NCBI RefSeq assembly: GCF_029392875.1
Contig: NZ_CP113946.1
Coordinates: forward strand, 310,001-374,000
Direction: 5' to 3'
DNA: 64,000 bases
Source: Lactobacillus sp. ESL0677
GTDB taxonomy: Bacteria; Bacillota; Bacilli; Lactobacillales; Lactobacillaceae
The notes under the pieces were generated by a model that worked only from the letters and a program-made list of their open reading frames with translations, ran no database searches and had not been told where the DNA came from. Positions 18,186 to 26,703 of this stretch are shown here, piece by piece; the stretch's first letter is position 1, and the number at the start of each line of letters is the position of its first letter. A program made the position numbers and the translations under genes.

Positions 18186-18202
18186 TTACTGTAGGTGATT
18201 AA

Positions 18203-18445
18203 ATGAAAAAGGTTAAAGTTACTTCAAAAGAAAAGGCAAGAAGAAATAGGTTGTTCATGTGGGCAATGTTTGTGGTTGTTATCAATTTATTACAATTAAT
18301 TTTGAAGAATTGGATTACAAATTTAATTGCAATGATTGGTACAATTTATGCCTTATATAAAATTGTAGTTTATGATAATCCTAAGAATCACCTTAGCCAA
18401 AAGTATTACGATTGGAAGGGTAACAAATTAAGTAATAAGAATTAA
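18203..18445 (+). CDS. Small membrane protein following the galactitol-type EIIC
   Basis: The 80-residue product has a basic N-terminus and two hydrophobic stretches (LFMWAMFVVVINLLQLIL and LIAMIGTIYALYKIVVY), then a charged tail. TGTAGGTGATTAA precedes the ATG and the gap to EIIC is 17 bp, so it is in the PTS operon. No family is recognised; a PTS-accessory role is only suggested by position. Confidence 0.65.
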   Translation: MKKVKVTSKEKARRNRLFMWAMFVVVINLLQLILKNWITNLIAMIGTIYALYKIVVYDNPKNHLSQKYYDWKGNKLSNKN

Positions 18446-18507
18446 GTATGATGTAGTTGATAATCTGTTTATTAAAGCAAGCAATTTCAAATATAGATAT
18501 TTATATA

Positions 18508-18545
18508 TGTAATCGCTTGCAATGAGAGACAGGCTGTATTACAAT
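18508..18545 (+). promoter_or_regulatory. Promoter of the lac operon with overlapping cre site
   Basis: TGTAATCGCTTGCA (18508-18521) fits the cre pattern TGNAANCGNTNNCA fully. It overlaps the -35 box TTGCAA (18517-18522), which is 17 bp from TACAAT (18540-18545). Catabolite repression by CcpA is therefore likely. Confidence 0.75.
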
Positions 18546-18564
18546 AAGTATGAATTGAATAGAT

Positions 18565-18648
18565 GGATTGTTACTATTAAATTAGGCAAAACCGCAAATC
18601 ACAATTTGGGTAAATAAGCTCAACTTGAGAATTGCGGTTTTTCTTTTT
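18565..18648 (+). promoter_or_regulatory. RAT antiterminator sequence and conditional terminator upstream of lacT
   Basis: The ribonucleic antiterminator at 18565-18593 begins GGATTGTTACT and ends AGGCAAAACC, as in LicT/LacT targets. Its 3' end overlaps the 5' arm of a terminator: AAAACCGCAA (18588-18597) pairs with TTGCGGTTTT (18632-18641), followed by T-rich sequence. Binding of the LacT protein encoded next would prevent termination. Confidence 0.9.
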
Positions 18649-18666
18649 TCAAAAGAAGGCTGAGCG

Positions 18667-19530
18667 ATGTTTAAAGTAGTTCAAGTGTTGAACAATAATG
18701 TGGCCGTTGTTCGTGATAACGATGATGAGCAAGAAATTGTTATGGGTAGAGGATTAGCCTTTCAAAAAAAGAAGGGTGACATAATCGCTGATACCAAAGT
18801 AGCCAAAGTTTTTGCATTACAAGATTCGCATACTGTTTCGGACTTAACGACGCTTTTAGCTAATATTCCATTGGACTTTATCACTGAAAGCTATGACTTG
18901 ATTAAACGAGCTCAAGATAAATATGGTTTTCAAGTGGAAACGTATATTAATGTCACTCTGACAACCCACCTGTTTGCCGCATACCAACGTATGCAGCGTC
19001 ATGAGGAGACCATTAATTATTTACCTGATTTAAGTTCTAATTATCCGTTGGCTTACCAAATTGCAGATGACTTTATGACCTACTTTCAAAAGGAATTGGG
19101 TATCAGTTTTCCTAGTTATGAAAAAAAGAGCATTGCACTTCACTTCATAAATGCGCATATTGATCAACCCGAGCATAAGTCTCGTTATCCTAATCCCAAC
19201 AGTCAAGTGGTTGAAATTGTTGAAAAAGAATTAGCTCGTAATCATTTAGTACGCAATTCTAAAAATGATGGCGATTTTGATCGTTTGTTAATTCATTTAA
19301 AGTATTTTGTTGTTCGATTGCATGATCCACAAAATAAAGAATTAATTGTTTCGCAAAAGATGATTGCTGAAATTAAAGCTGAATATTCACAGGCTTGGGC
19401 AATTGTTGATAGGATAACGGAGCAGATTAGGCAGAAGTTAAATGTTAGTCTTTCAATGACAGAAAAAATGTATTTAACAATTCATATTGAGCGTTTATTA
19501 CAGGAGGAAAAAGATGACATCCGAATCTAA
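18667..19530 (+). CDS. lacT: BglG/LicT-family transcription antiterminator LacT
   Basis: The 287-residue protein has an N-terminal CAT RNA-binding domain (residues 1-55; VVQVLNNNVAVV) followed by two PRD domains, whose histidines lie in contexts such as TLTTHLFAAYQRM, IALHFINAH, LLIHLKYFVVRLH and MYLTIHIERLL. It binds the RAT upstream of its own gene and allows transcription of lacFEG when its PRDs are phosphorylated appropriately by HPr and the lactose EII. The order lacT-lacF-lacE-lacG corresponds to the lac operon of Lacticaseibacillus casei with the EIIA moved forward. Confidence 0.9.
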   Translation: MFKVVQVLNNNVAVVRDNDDEQEIVMGRGLAFQKKKGDIIADTKVAKVFALQDSHTVSDLTTLLANIPLDFITESYDLIKRAQDKYGFQVETYINVTLTTHLFAAYQRMQRHEETINYLPDLSSNYPLAYQIADDFMTYFQKELGISFPSYEKKSIALHFINAHIDQPEHKSRYPNPNSQVVEIVEKELARNHLVRNSKNDGDFDRLLIHLKYFVVRLHDPQNKELIVSQKMIAEIKAEYSQAWAIVDRITEQIRQKLNVSLSMTEKMYLTIHIERLLQEEKDDIRI

Positions 19531-19870
19531 AATTACTAAAGAAGAAATTTCGATGACAGGTTTTGCTATTGTGGCTTATGCAGGGGATGCCAGGACCTAT
19601 CTAATGCAGGCAATGGATAAAGCAAGTCTGGGAAAGATTACTGAGGCAAAGGATTTAGTCAAAAAGGCAGAAGAATCAATTAATCTAGCTCATAATGAGC
19701 AAACTAAGTTACTCAGTAAAGAGGCAGACGGCAATGATCTGGACGTGACTTTTATTATGGTTCATGGTCAAGACACCTTGATGACCACGATGCTGTTAAA
19801 GGATGAAATGAAAACCATCATTGATTTGTATGAAAGAGTTAATAATTTGGAAGGAAAACCAATTGAATAA
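19514..19870 (+). CDS. lacF: PTS lactose/cellobiose-family EIIA
   Basis: The 118-residue helical EIIA carries the phospho-site His84 in FIMVHGQDTLMT. The ATG at 19514 overlaps the end of lacT by 17 bp and follows AGGAGG with 6-base spacing; an upstream in-frame start is inside lacT. It delivers phosphate to the fused EIICB encoded next. An insertion ADGNDLD precedes the active-site helix. Confidence 0.9.
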   Translation: MTSESKITKEEISMTGFAIVAYAGDARTYLMQAMDKASLGKITEAKDLVKKAEESINLAHNEQTKLLSKEADGNDLDVTFIMVHGQDTLMTTMLLKDEMKTIIDLYERVNNLEGKPIE

Positions 19871-19908
19871 AAAACCAAAGTTTAGTTAATTTTTTGGGAG
19901 GAGAAAAA

Positions 19909-21624
19909 ATGAATGGCTTTACAAAAGTAATGGATAAAATGAAACCATCTTTTGAAAAAATAGCAGCTAACCCATATGTTTCTGCTATCAGAGATGGGTT
20001 CATCGCAGCCATGCCAATAATTTTATTTTCAAGTTTGTTTACGTTATTTGCATATGTTCCAAATTCTTGGGGCTTTTATTGGCCTAAAGAAGTAGAAAAT
20101 GCGATTATGCTGCCATATAACTATTCAATGGGGCTGTTAGGATTATTTGTAACTGCAACTTGTGCTAAAAACTTAACGGATTACAAGAATACTGGCTTGC
20201 CTAAAACTAACCAAATTAATGCAATGAATGTTATTTTAGCAGCTGAAATTTCGTTTATTATTATTGCAATTAAGGTTGGTAAAACAGGAATTGACTTGAC
20301 ATTTTTGGGTACACAAGGATTGATTGCATCTTATATTGTTGGCTTGATTATACCTAATATTTATTCTGTTTGTGTTAAGCATAATATTACAATTAATATG
20401 CCAGACCAAGTACCGCAAAATATTTCTCAAACTTTTAAAGATATTTTTCCAATGGCATTTTCAGTTGGTCTGTTTTGGATAATTCAAATGGTTTTAGCTA
20501 AAGCATTTGGTGCTAACTTATCTGAATGTATTATTAACTTGCTTTCACCATTGTTTAGAGCCGGCGATACTTATGGCGGGTTAGCATTAATTGCCGGTGC
20601 GATGGCTTTCTTCTGGTTTATTGGTGTTCAAGGGCCATCAATTGTTACGCCAGCCGTTGCTGCGATTGAAATGTCTAATGTTGGTTTAAACCAACAGTTA
20701 ATGCATGCTGGTGTCCAAGCAACTCATGTTTTAGTTCTTAATACACAAGATTATGTTATGAATATGGGTGGTACTGGTTCTACTCTGATTGTTCCGTTCC
20801 TATTTTTATTACTTGCAAAGTCAGAGCAAAATAAGGCAGTTGGTAAAGCGGCTGTTATCCCTGGTTGCTTTTCAGTTAATGAACCAATTCTGTTTGGTGC
20901 ACCAATTATTATGAACCCAGTCTTTTTCGTTCCGTTTTTGATAACGCCAATGTTTAATGTCTGCTTGTTTAAGTTCTTTGTTTCTACTTTACATATGAAC
21001 AGTATTATTGCCACATTGCCATGGACGGTTCCGGCACCTATTGGGATTATTGTCGGTACAGGTTTTGCACCATTATCATTTGTTTATGTGATTTTAGCAT
21101 TGATTGCGGATGTTTTGATTTGGCTCCCATTCTTCCGCTTTTATGACAATGACTTGTACAAGAAGGAACAAGCAGATGCAGCTAAATTAGTTACCGCTAC
21201 TGATACACCTGCTCAAGCTGTTACAGAAAATGTAAGTCTTAACAGTGAAACGACTACTGAAACTCAAACTGCTTCAGATGAAACCTTAACCCAGGACACT
21301 AATATTATGGTGATTTGTGCAGGGGGTGGTACTTCTGGCATTTTGGCTAAAGCTTTGAACAAAATGGCCAAAGAACGTAATTTACCGTTACACGCTGCAG
21401 CTCGTGCTTACGGGCAACACATGGATATTATTCATGATATGGATTTAATTATTTTAGCGCCACAAATGGACAGCATGAAGGATAATTTAGCACAGATTGC
21501 CAATAATGACGGTAGTAAGCTGGTCACAACAACTGGACGCCAATATATCGAACTAACGCAGAATCCAGATCAAGCTTTCCAATTCGTAATGGACAGTTTA
21601 AAAAATGATGAGGGAGATAAATAA
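19909..21624 (+). CDS. lacE: PTS lactose-type EIICB permease
   Basis: The 571-residue fusion has an N-terminal EIIC of lactose/cellobiose type (residues 10-410; AMPIILFSSLFTLFAYVPNS, FFWFIGVQGPSIVTPAV, CFSVNEPILFGAPI), a Thr/Glu-rich linker and a C-terminal EIIB domain with active Cys470 in VICAGGGTSG. Length and order match LacE. It imports lactose (or another beta-galactoside) as the 6-phosphate. The start at 19909 follows GGGAGGAG; the stop overlaps the lacG start (TAATG). Confidence 0.9.
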   Translation: MNGFTKVMDKMKPSFEKIAANPYVSAIRDGFIAAMPIILFSSLFTLFAYVPNSWGFYWPKEVENAIMLPYNYSMGLLGLFVTATCAKNLTDYKNTGLPKTNQINAMNVILAAEISFIIIAIKVGKTGIDLTFLGTQGLIASYIVGLIIPNIYSVCVKHNITINMPDQVPQNISQTFKDIFPMAFSVGLFWIIQMVLAKAFGANLSECIINLLSPLFRAGDTYGGLALIAGAMAFFWFIGVQGPSIVTPAVAAIEMSNVGLNQQLMHAGVQATHVLVLNTQDYVMNMGGTGSTLIVPFLFLLLAKSEQNKAVGKAAVIPGCFSVNEPILFGAPIIMNPVFFVPFLITPMFNVCLFKFFVSTLHMNSIIATLPWTVPAPIGIIVGTGFAPLSFVYVILALIADVLIWLPFFRFYDNDLYKKEQADAAKLVTATDTPAQAVTENVSLNSETTTETQTASDETLTQDTNIMVICAGGGTSGILAKALNKMAKERNLPLHAAARAYGQHMDIIHDMDLIILAPQMDSMKDNLAQIANNDGSKLVTTTGRQYIELTQNPDQAFQFVMDSLKNDEGDK

Positions 21625-23048
21625 TGACCGAGTTTAAATTTCCTGATAATTTCTATTTTGGTGGTGCAACCGCAGCTTATCAGTGCGAGGGTGCTACCAA
21701 TGAAGATGGCAAAGGAGAAGTGATTTGGGATAAATATTTGCGTGAACAAAATACGATTAATCCTAATCCATCATGTGACTTTTATCATCGTTATTCTGAA
21801 GATTTGGCTTTATGCAACAAGTTTAAGATTAATGCAATTCGTGTTTCGATTGATTGGGCCCGAATTTTTCCGAATGGGACAGGTCAAGTAGAGCCACGTG
21901 GTGTAGCGTATTATCACCATGTCTTTCAAGAATGCCACAAAAATGGTGTTGAGCCATTTGTAACTTTACATCATTTTGATACGCCGCAGAGTTTACAGGA
22001 CAAGGGAGGCTGGTTATCGCAAGAAATGCTTGATGCCTTTCTTGCATATGCCAAGTTCTGTTTTAAAGAATATCAAAATGAAGTTAATTATTGGATAACG
22101 ATTAATGAGCCAACTTCAATGGCTTGTCAGCAGTATGTTAGTGGTACTTTCCCACCAGCTTATCACGATCAGTTTTCTAAATGTTTTCAAGCAGAATATA
22201 ATCAAAATTTAGTGCATGCTAAGATTGTTAACGCTTATAAAGAAGCTGGTTATAAGGGGAAAATCGGTATTGTTCATGCTTTACAGACAGTTTATCCAGC
22301 TTCTGATAGCTTGGGAGATCAACATGCTGCTGCCTTAAAAGACGTTCTAGAAAACCGATTTTACTTGGATGGTACTTTATCTGGAAAATATTCTGAAAAA
22401 ACTTTAGCTTTAATAAAAGAAATTATTACTGCAAACGATCAGGAAATGATTGCGATAAAAGCTAAAGATGAAAGGATTTTACAAAAAGCCGCACGGCAAT
22501 TAGATTTTGTTGGTGTAAATTATTATTTCTCTAAGTTTATGAAAGAATACCATGGTGAGACTGAGATCAGTCATAATGGCACGGGTCAAAAGGGGACAGA
22601 TGTCAATCGAATGAAGGGTGTGGGTGAAGAAGTTCATCCACAAGATTTGCCTGCGACAGATTGGGATTGGATAATTTATCCACAAGGAATACTTGATCAG
22701 CTCAAACGAATAAATGATAATTATCCGTTGGTTCATGAGATTTATATTACCGAAAATGGGATGGGCTATAAGGATAAATTTGTTAGTCCAGATAAATTGA
22801 TTGATGACACTCCAAGGATCAAATATTTACACGATCATTTAGAAAAAATAGCTGAGGCAATTGAAGCAGGAATACCTGTTTGTGGTTACTTTGTTTGGTC
22901 TTTACAAGATATGTTTTCTTGGACAAATGGTTATTCAAAGCGCTACGGCCTGTTTTATGTTGATTTTAAAACTCAAGCAAGATATCCTAAGGCGAGTGCA
23001 TATTGGTATAAGAAATTAGCAGAAACTAGAGAGTTACCAAAAAAGTAA
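21624..23048 (+). CDS. lacG: GH1 6-phospho-beta-galactosidase
   Basis: The 474-residue GH1 enzyme has acid/base Glu162 in ITINEPT and nucleophile Glu377 in YITENGMG. The phosphate-binding loop FSWTNGYSKRYG and the segment TDWDWIIYPQG closely match LacG rather than 6-phospho-beta-glucosidases. It splits lactose-6-phosphate to glucose and galactose-6-phosphate in the cytoplasm; the latter would enter LacAB-LacC-LacD. The start overlaps the lacE stop, so the two are translationally coupled. Confidence 0.88.
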   Translation: MTEFKFPDNFYFGGATAAYQCEGATNEDGKGEVIWDKYLREQNTINPNPSCDFYHRYSEDLALCNKFKINAIRVSIDWARIFPNGTGQVEPRGVAYYHHVFQECHKNGVEPFVTLHHFDTPQSLQDKGGWLSQEMLDAFLAYAKFCFKEYQNEVNYWITINEPTSMACQQYVSGTFPPAYHDQFSKCFQAEYNQNLVHAKIVNAYKEAGYKGKIGIVHALQTVYPASDSLGDQHAAALKDVLENRFYLDGTLSGKYSEKTLALIKEIITANDQEMIAIKAKDERILQKAARQLDFVGVNYYFSKFMKEYHGETEISHNGTGQKGTDVNRMKGVGEEVHPQDLPATDWDWIIYPQGILDQLKRINDNYPLVHEIYITENGMGYKDKFVSPDKLIDDTPRIKYLHDHLEKIAEAIEAGIPVCGYFVWSLQDMFSWTNGYSKRYGLFYVDFKTQARYPKASAYWYKKLAETRELPKK

Positions 23049-23064
23049 AACTTGAATATTAATT

Positions 23065-23096
23065 AAAAGAAGGCAAAGTTCGCCTTCTTTTTTATT
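23065..23096 (+). terminator. Terminator of the lac operon
   Basis: AAAAGAAGGC pairs with GCCTTCTTTT around a 7-base loop, followed by further T. Confidence 0.88.
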
Positions 23097-23129
23097 TGTG
23101 AAACTGGTAATAATTACTGTAAAACATCA

Positions 23130-23176
23130 TTGCAAATAAGCGCTTTCTTTGTTAGAATTTTAAGTGGTATCAACCA
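23130..23176 (+). promoter_or_regulatory. Promoter and palindromic GntR operator before the agaS unit
   Basis: TTGCAA (23130-23135), 17-bp spacer containing AAGCGCTTTC (half cre-like), TAGAAT (23153-23158). The palindrome TGGTATCAACCA (23165-23176) resembles TGGTNTANACCA operators of NagR/YvoA-type GntR proteins and sits just upstream of the GntR gene, suggesting autoregulation. Confidence 0.65.
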
Positions 23177-23197
23177 GCTGCAAAGGAGGCGTTGCCA

Positions 23198-23914
23198 ATG
23201 CAAAAACCATTATATCGGCAAGTTATTTCAGATTTAGAAAAAAGAATTGGCCAACTAAAGCCAAATGATAAGTTACCCAGTGAGCGGCAGTTGTTAATGC
23301 AGTATTCTGTTAGTCGCAATACGATTAGATTAGCGCTGCAGGACTTAGAAGAACGGGGCTTAATCTATCGATTGCATGGCAAAGGCACTTTTGTGTCAAG
23401 CATGTACCTTAATCAAACTAATATCGGCGGGATGTATTCTTTCTCAGAGGAAGTCAAACGCGCGGGGCAAAAAGCAACTACCAAAAATTACAGCTTAGAA
23501 TTGGTAGTACCTAGTAAGCAAATTGCTGAGCAATTGAACTTAAATGAGGGTGAGCAAACCTATAAGTTAGTCCGTATTCGCTTAGCCAATGATGAGCCGC
23601 AAATTTTAAGTACAACATATTTACCAGAACCACTTTTTCCAGATCTTAAGCTTAGTGACTTACAGGTTGACCCTCTCTATAGTGTGTTAAAAAACAAGTA
23701 TCACCAACTTAGTGTGATGGCTTTTGAAGATGTTCAGGCTGTGAGTTTGACTGCTGTTGAATGTAAATTCTTGGCAGAAAAAGTTGGCGCTCCTAGTTTA
23801 AAAATTTATCGTAAGACGATTAATGAAAAAAATATTCCTGTTGAATTCACAATCTCGTTAGCTCGCGGGGACAGGTTTATTTATCGTTCAAGACAGTACA
23901 ATCATTTAATTTGA
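23198..23914 (+). CDS. GntR-family (HutC subfamily) regulator of the agaS-PTS cluster
   Basis: The 238-residue protein has a GntR winged HTH at residues 5-70 (LPSERQLLMQYSVSRNTIRL, LIYRLHGKGTFV) and a UTRA ligand domain. The ATG at 23198 has AAAGGAGGC at good spacing; the in-frame TTG at 23192 is too close. It sits before agaS and the mannose-type PTS, as GnbR or AgaR do. Amino-sugar phosphates are the likely effectors. It probably binds TGGT...ACCA-like sites at 23165 and 25254. Confidence 0.85.
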   Translation: MQKPLYRQVISDLEKRIGQLKPNDKLPSERQLLMQYSVSRNTIRLALQDLEERGLIYRLHGKGTFVSSMYLNQTNIGGMYSFSEEVKRAGQKATTKNYSLELVVPSKQIAEQLNLNEGEQTYKLVRIRLANDEPQILSTTYLPEPLFPDLKLSDLQVDPLYSVLKNKYHQLSVMAFEDVQAVSLTAVECKFLAEKVGAPSLKIYRKTINEKNIPVEFTISLARGDRFIYRSRQYNHLI

Positions 23915-23941
23915 TTTTGGTGAAAGGTAGGAATTAACAAT

Positions 23942-25111
23942 ATGTTTTCAAAAACAGATGAGGAATTAGAGCAACTTAGTGCGCGCATTACGACCCGTGA
24001 AATAGAGCAACAACCACAATTGTGGCAAGAGACTTGGTCAATTTATCAAGATAAAAAGGCAGAAATTCAAGCTTTTTTGGATAAGATCAATCAAAAATGG
24101 GGCAAAGTACGGGTAATCTTTACTGGGGCCGGGACGAGTGCCTATGTTGGCAATACTATCATGCCGTATCTGCAGCGACATGGCGATCGGACTAAGTATA
24201 ATTTTGAATCAATTGACACTACTAAAATTGTTTCCACACCTAAAGATTATCTTGAAGCAGAAACGCCGACTATTTTGGTTTCCTTTGCACGCAGCGGTGA
24301 TTCGCCGGAGTCAGTGGCAACAGTTGAATTAGCTAAAAAAATCGTGAAGCACTTATACCAAATTGCCATCACTTGTGCTCCAGAAGGGCAATTAGCTAAA
24401 GACTTAAAGGGCGATACAGCAGGGTTAGTTGTATTAACGCCAGCTAAATCCCTAGATCAAGGCTTTGCGATGACTGGTTCATTTTCATGTATGAGCTTAA
24501 CGGCGCTACTGATTTTTGATACGCTAGATGAGCAGCGTAAAGAAAAGATCATTGGTGAAATTGCTCAAATGGGGAAGAGTGTGATTGCGCGTGAGCCAGA
24601 AATTCAATCATTGGTCGATACTGATTTTAACCGGATTACATACATTGGCAGTGGTAGTTTAGGTGGCTTGGCTGAAGAAACGCGGCTAAAGATTTTGGAA
24701 TTAACTGCTGGTGAGGTAGCAGCCTTATTTGACACATCAATGGGGTTGCGTCATGGTCCTAAGTCGTTTTTAGACGGCAAGACAATTGTTTTTGATTATG
24801 TTTCTAATAATTCATATACTAGACAATATGATCTGGATATTTTAACCGAGATTAAAGGCGACGACATTGTGCCGTTGGTTATGGCAGTTGGTCAAGAAAA
24901 GGACGGACAAAATTTTGCGGGTAAATCCTTTACTTTTGAAGCTGATGAGTTATTGCCCGATGCTTATCTAGCACTGCCCGATGTCATGTTTGGTCAGACG
25001 ATTGCGTTATTAACTTCGATTAAAGTTAACAATAAGCCGGACACGCCATCTCCGACGGGGACAGTTAACCGAGTAGTTAAGGGTGTAACTATTCATAAAT
25101 TTATTGGATAA
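23942..25111 (+). CDS. agaS: AgaS-type SIS-domain sugar-phosphate isomerase/deaminase
   Basis: The 389-residue protein has two SIS domains (FTGAGTSAYVGNTIMPYLQR, SFARSGDSPESVATVELAK; then YIGSGSLGGLAEETRLK and the catalytic MGLRHGPKSF). AgaS converts galactosamine-6-phosphate to tagatose-6-phosphate with loss of ammonia, or acts on related amino sugars. It lies between its GntR regulator and a complete mannose-family PTS and ends in a strong terminator. NagA, required for N-acetylated substrates, is not present in the window. Confidence 0.88.
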   Translation: MFSKTDEELEQLSARITTREIEQQPQLWQETWSIYQDKKAEIQAFLDKINQKWGKVRVIFTGAGTSAYVGNTIMPYLQRHGDRTKYNFESIDTTKIVSTPKDYLEAETPTILVSFARSGDSPESVATVELAKKIVKHLYQIAITCAPEGQLAKDLKGDTAGLVVLTPAKSLDQGFAMTGSFSCMSLTALLIFDTLDEQRKEKIIGEIAQMGKSVIAREPEIQSLVDTDFNRITYIGSGSLGGLAEETRLKILELTAGEVAALFDTSMGLRHGPKSFLDGKTIVFDYVSNNSYTRQYDLDILTEIKGDDIVPLVMAVGQEKDGQNFAGKSFTFEADELLPDAYLALPDVMFGQTIALLTSIKVNNKPDTPSPTGTVNRVVKGVTIHKFIG

Positions 25112-25130
25112 TAATTAATATTTTAATTTG

Positions 25131-25168
25131 AATGAAGGCCTTGTTTTATAATGAGCCTTCATTTTTTT
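25131..25168 (+). terminator. Terminator after agaS
   Basis: AATGAAGGC pairs with GCCTTCATT across a 15-base loop and is followed by T7. Confidence 0.8.
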
Positions 25169-25185
25169 ATTTTAAAAACTTATTA

Positions 25186-25267
25186 TTGACAAAAAGTGGT
25201 TGGTACCTTATTATATTACTTGAAAGCGCTTTATAAATATTTTTGTGTATTGATGGTATCGGTTCCA
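25186..25267 (+). promoter_or_regulatory. Promoter, cre site and GntR-like operator before the aga-type PTS
   Basis: TTGACA (25186-25191), 17 bp, TATTAT (25209-25214). The cre TGAAAGCGCTTTAT (25221-25234) lies just after the expected start of transcription. TGGTATCGGTTCCA (25254-25267) is an imperfect version of the palindrome at 23165, so the same GntR protein may act here. Confidence 0.7.
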
Positions 25268-25303
25268 GTTTATGAAACTTAACTATCCATAGGAGGAAGA
25301 TAT

Positions 25304-25792
25304 ATGAATATTGTGGGTGCAAGAATCGATGAACGATTAGTTCATGGTCAAGTTGCCAATCTATGGACACCTAAGCTGCAGGTAGAGCGCATTATTGTGC
25401 TCGATGAAGCTGCCGCAAAGGATGATATCCAAAAGAGTGGTTTAAGAATGGCTACGCCAATGACAACTAGACTAAGTGTTTTACCAGTAGATGTTGCCGC
25501 AGATCATTTAAAGAAGGATCGTTACGGTAACCAAAGATTGTTTCTAGTTGCTAAGAGACCGGAGAGGTTTTTAGATTTGCTTAATCAAGGGATTAAGCTC
25601 GATATGATCAACGTTGGTAACATGTCTAAGCGTGATGATACGACCGAATTAACTAAGCAGGTTAACATCAACGAGGAAGATGCTAAGTTGTTTAGGCAGA
25701 TAGCCAATCAAGGCGTTAAGTTAATTGCTCAAGTAAATCCAAGTGTTGATGCACATGACTTCTTGAAGTTAATTGATGAAAAGATGAAGTAG
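25304..25792 (+). CDS. PTS mannose-family EIIB (Aga/Gnb-type)
   Basis: The 162-residue EIIB has the phospho-site His14 in ARIDERLVHGQVANLW and the later NVGNMSKR motif. AGGAGGA lies 10 bases before the ATG. It heads a complete B-C-D-A PTS. The order GntR, AgaS, EIIB, EIIC, EIID, EIIA corresponds to the galacto-N-biose/GalNAc (gnb) cluster of L. casei minus NagA and GH35, so galactosamine-type sugars are the likely cargo. Confidence 0.9.
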   Translation: MNIVGARIDERLVHGQVANLWTPKLQVERIIVLDEAAAKDDIQKSGLRMATPMTTRLSVLPVDVAADHLKKDRYGNQRLFLVAKRPERFLDLLNQGIKLDMINVGNMSKRDDTTELTKQVNINEEDAKLFRQIANQGVKLIAQVNPSVDAHDFLKLIDEKMK

Positions 25793-25803
25793 GAGGAAGA
25801 AAA

Positions 25804-26703
25804 ATGGCTTGGTGGCAAATATTACTACTTACTTTATACGCAGGCTTGGAAATTCTAGATGAATTACAAATTTATTCATCATTGAATACGCCTGTTGGTG
25901 CCGGATTAATTGCCGGATTAATCATGGGCAATTTACCTGCAGGACTATTTATTGGTGCCTCAATGCAGCTGACTGTTTTAGGTGTTGGTACCTTCGGTGG
26001 GGCTTCAAGAATTGATGCGACTACCGGTACGGTTTTAGCAACTGCCTTCTCAGTCAGCATTAAGGGTATGAGTCCACAAGTGGCAATTTCTTCAATTGCC
26101 GTTCCAGTTGCGACAATCATGGTGGAATTGGACGTTTTGGCAAGATTTGCTAACACGTACTTTTCACACAGAATTGATCACTTGATTGATGAAGAACACA
26201 TTAACTATAAGGCAGTTGAACGCAACGTTTTGTATGGTGCTTTGCCATGGTCGCTTTCACGTGCTGTTCCTGTATTTATTGCTTTGGCTTTTGGTCAAGG
26301 CTTAGTTCAAACAATTGCCAATGCTTTGAATGGTGACTTGCTTTGGTTAGGTAATGGGTTGACAGTAGCTGGTGCCACATTGCCAGCTGTAGGTTTCGCA
26401 ATCTTATTACGGTACTTACCAATTAAAAAGCATGCCGCATACTTAATTTTAGGCTTCACGATTACGACGCTGTTCTCAGTTTTGTTCAGCAGTATCCAGG
26501 CATTAGGTACTGGTGTTGCTGCAGCAAACAAGAGCTTTACTGCTACCTTTAACGGCTTGCCAATGCTGGCAGTTGCATTGCTAGGTTTAGCACTTGCAAT
26601 TTTGCACTACAAGAATATTCCGCTTAAGAGCGCTGCACAAAAGACTGTAAGTCAAAGCAACGCAAATGATGACGAGGGGGAAATTACTGATGACGAACTC
26701 TAA
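25804..26703 (+). CDS. PTS mannose-family EIIC (Aga/Gnb-type)
   Basis: The 299-residue polytopic protein shows the EIIC pattern GLIAGLIMGNLPAGLFIGAS and GGASRIDATTGTVLATAFS. It is longer at the C-terminus than the EIIC of the uronate operon and ends with an acidic tail (NANDDEGEITDDEL). The gap to EIIB is 11 bp and the end overlaps EIID. Confidence 0.9.
   Translation: MAWWQILLLTLYAGLEILDELQIYSSLNTPVGAGLIAGLIMGNLPAGLFIGASMQLTVLGVGTFGGASRIDATTGTVLATAFSVSIKGMSPQVAISSIAVPVATIMVELDVLARFANTYFSHRIDHLIDEEHINYKAVERNVLYGALPWSLSRAVPVFIALAFGQGLVQTIANALNGDLLWLGNGLTVAGATLPAVGFAILLRYLPIKKHAAYLILGFTITTLFSVLFSSIQALGTGVAAANKSFTATFNGLPMLAVALLGLALAILHYKNIPLKSAAQKTVSQSNANDDEGEITDDEL

Noticed and set aside
23136..23149. 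cre site in the agaS promoter spacer
   Set aside because: Only the core AAGCGCTTTC fits; four outer positions differ, so it is mentioned but not called as a site.
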